NCBI GenBank assembly: GCA_016200445.1
Contig: JACQEQ010000015.1
Span: forward strand, 1 to 7,392
Length of the DNA: 7,392 nucleotides
Direction of reading: 5' to 3'
Origin: Gammaproteobacteria bacterium
Lineage (GTDB): Bacteria > Pseudomonadota > Gammaproteobacteria > SG8-11
The position numbers and the translations under genes were made by a program. Below are positions 7,197 to 7,392 of the stretch, piece by piece (the first letter of the stretch is position 1; every line of letters starts with the position of its first letter). The notes below the pieces were generated by a model. The model worked only from the letters and a program-made list of their open reading frames with translations. It did no database searches and was not told where the DNA came from.

Positions 7197-7206
7197 ATCG
7201 GCCGAT
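7197..7206. repeat. Short perfect palindrome, possible operator
   Basis: ATCGGCCGAT is self-complementary. The flanks are nearly so: TT at 7194-7195 and AA at 7208-7209 pair, with one mismatch between them and the core. It lies in non-coding DNA upstream of the DnaA boxes. Chance occurrence cannot be excluded. Confidence 0.25.
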
Positions 7207-7269
7207 CAAATTCTGTTCAATCTGATCTGCGTACCTGTCATTGCTGATGCACTGTCACGTTGACGACAG

Positions 7270-7290
7270 TTATCCACAAGCTTATCCACC
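7270..7290 (+). promoter_or_regulatory. Two tandem DnaA-box sequences
   Basis: TTATCCACA at 7270-7278 matches the consensus TTATNCACA in all nine positions. TTATCCACC at 7282-7290 matches in eight. Both face the same way and are 12 bases apart start to start. DnaA-box pairs occur in origins and in promoters controlled by DnaA. A promoter role here is favoured by the -35-like TTGACG just upstream and the possible plus-strand gene start about 70 bases downstream, but this is inference. No AT-rich unwinding region or further box was seen, which argues against an origin. Confidence 0.5.
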
Positions 7291-7392
7291 GATTCTGTTA
7301 GTAACTTGTCTGCACCACACACCCGCCAGCCCGATCGCTGTATTCGAGGAAATGGGCAAGCATGTCACACCTGTTTTCAGTAGGCGCTCAGC

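Larger units (their letters stand above)
7049..7392. other. Apparently non-coding region with possible regulatory elements and a possible gene start at the edge
   Basis: No convincing gene was found on either strand here. Visible elements are the two DnaA-box sequences at 7270-7290, a 10-bp palindrome ATCGGCCGAT at 7197-7206, and a 7-bp inverted repeat CCAGTGA (7151-7157) / TCACTGG (7184-7190). TTGACG at 7260-7265 resembles a -35 element on the plus strand; TATCCA at 7283-7288 is a poor -10 lying over the second DnaA box. At the edge, GAGGA (7346-7350) precedes ATG at 7362, which opens MSHLFSVGAQ to the window end; this could be the start of a plus-strand gene, but ten codons are too few to judge. 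Confidence 0.5.

Noticed and set aside
7093..7263. 56-codon plus-strand ORF (MPHRLSPHHAISDALDR...)
   Set aside because: It has no ribosome binding site, no recognisable features and a composition that does not look like protein; kept out for lack of support.
7049..7392. Chromosomal origin of replication
   Set aside because: Only two DnaA boxes are visible, with no AT-rich unwinding repeats and no dnaA, dnaN, gidA or parAB nearby.

Overview
The window looks like chromosomal DNA of a free-living gammaproteobacterium with moderately high GC. The best evidence is gene order: queG divergent from nnr-tsaE-amiB is the classic gammaproteobacterial arrangement, seen in Escherichia and Pseudomonas, where mutL, miaA and hfq normally follow amiB. 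Here the gene after amiB is instead btuF, a periplasmic cobalamin-binding protein. The species cannot be named from this sequence alone.

Layout. (1) Positions 1-1495, plus strand: the 3' part of a large polytopic membrane protein with C-terminal TPR repeats (GT-C/TMTC-like). Its reading frame is broken twice, by an in-frame TAA at 789 and by an apparent one-base loss in a C run at 1288-1291, so it is called a pseudogene. (2) Positions 1586-5787, minus strand: a compact four-gene run read nnr > tsaE > amiB > btuF. It has two 4-bp ATGA stop/start overlaps (nnr/tsaE and amiB/btuF) and a 37-bp gap before amiB that carries a good Shine-Dalgarno. (3) Positions 5788-5807: a 20-bp divergent spacer with a symmetric -10-like core and no Shine-Dalgarno for either gene. 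(4) Positions 5808-6905, plus strand: queG. (5) Positions 6881-7048, minus strand: a 55-codon ORF for a small single-pass membrane protein that overlaps the queG 3' end tail to tail. (6) Positions 7049-7392: apparently non-coding, with two tandem DnaA-box sequences at 7270-7290 and possibly the first codons of a plus-strand gene at the window edge.

How the genes fit together. The locus mixes housekeeping functions: tRNA anticodon-loop modification (TsaE for t6A37, QueG for Q34), NAD(P)HX repair (Nnr) and septal peptidoglycan cleavage (AmiB). QueG is a cobalamin-dependent iron-sulfur enzyme, so btuF in the adjacent operon is biochemically suggestive, although btuC and btuD are not in the window. 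No defence system, mobile element, CRISPR array or clearly novel multi-gene system is visible. The points most worth a second look are the btuF position, the doubly broken TPR gene, the tiny divergent promoter region, the unannotated small ORF and the DnaA-box pair.
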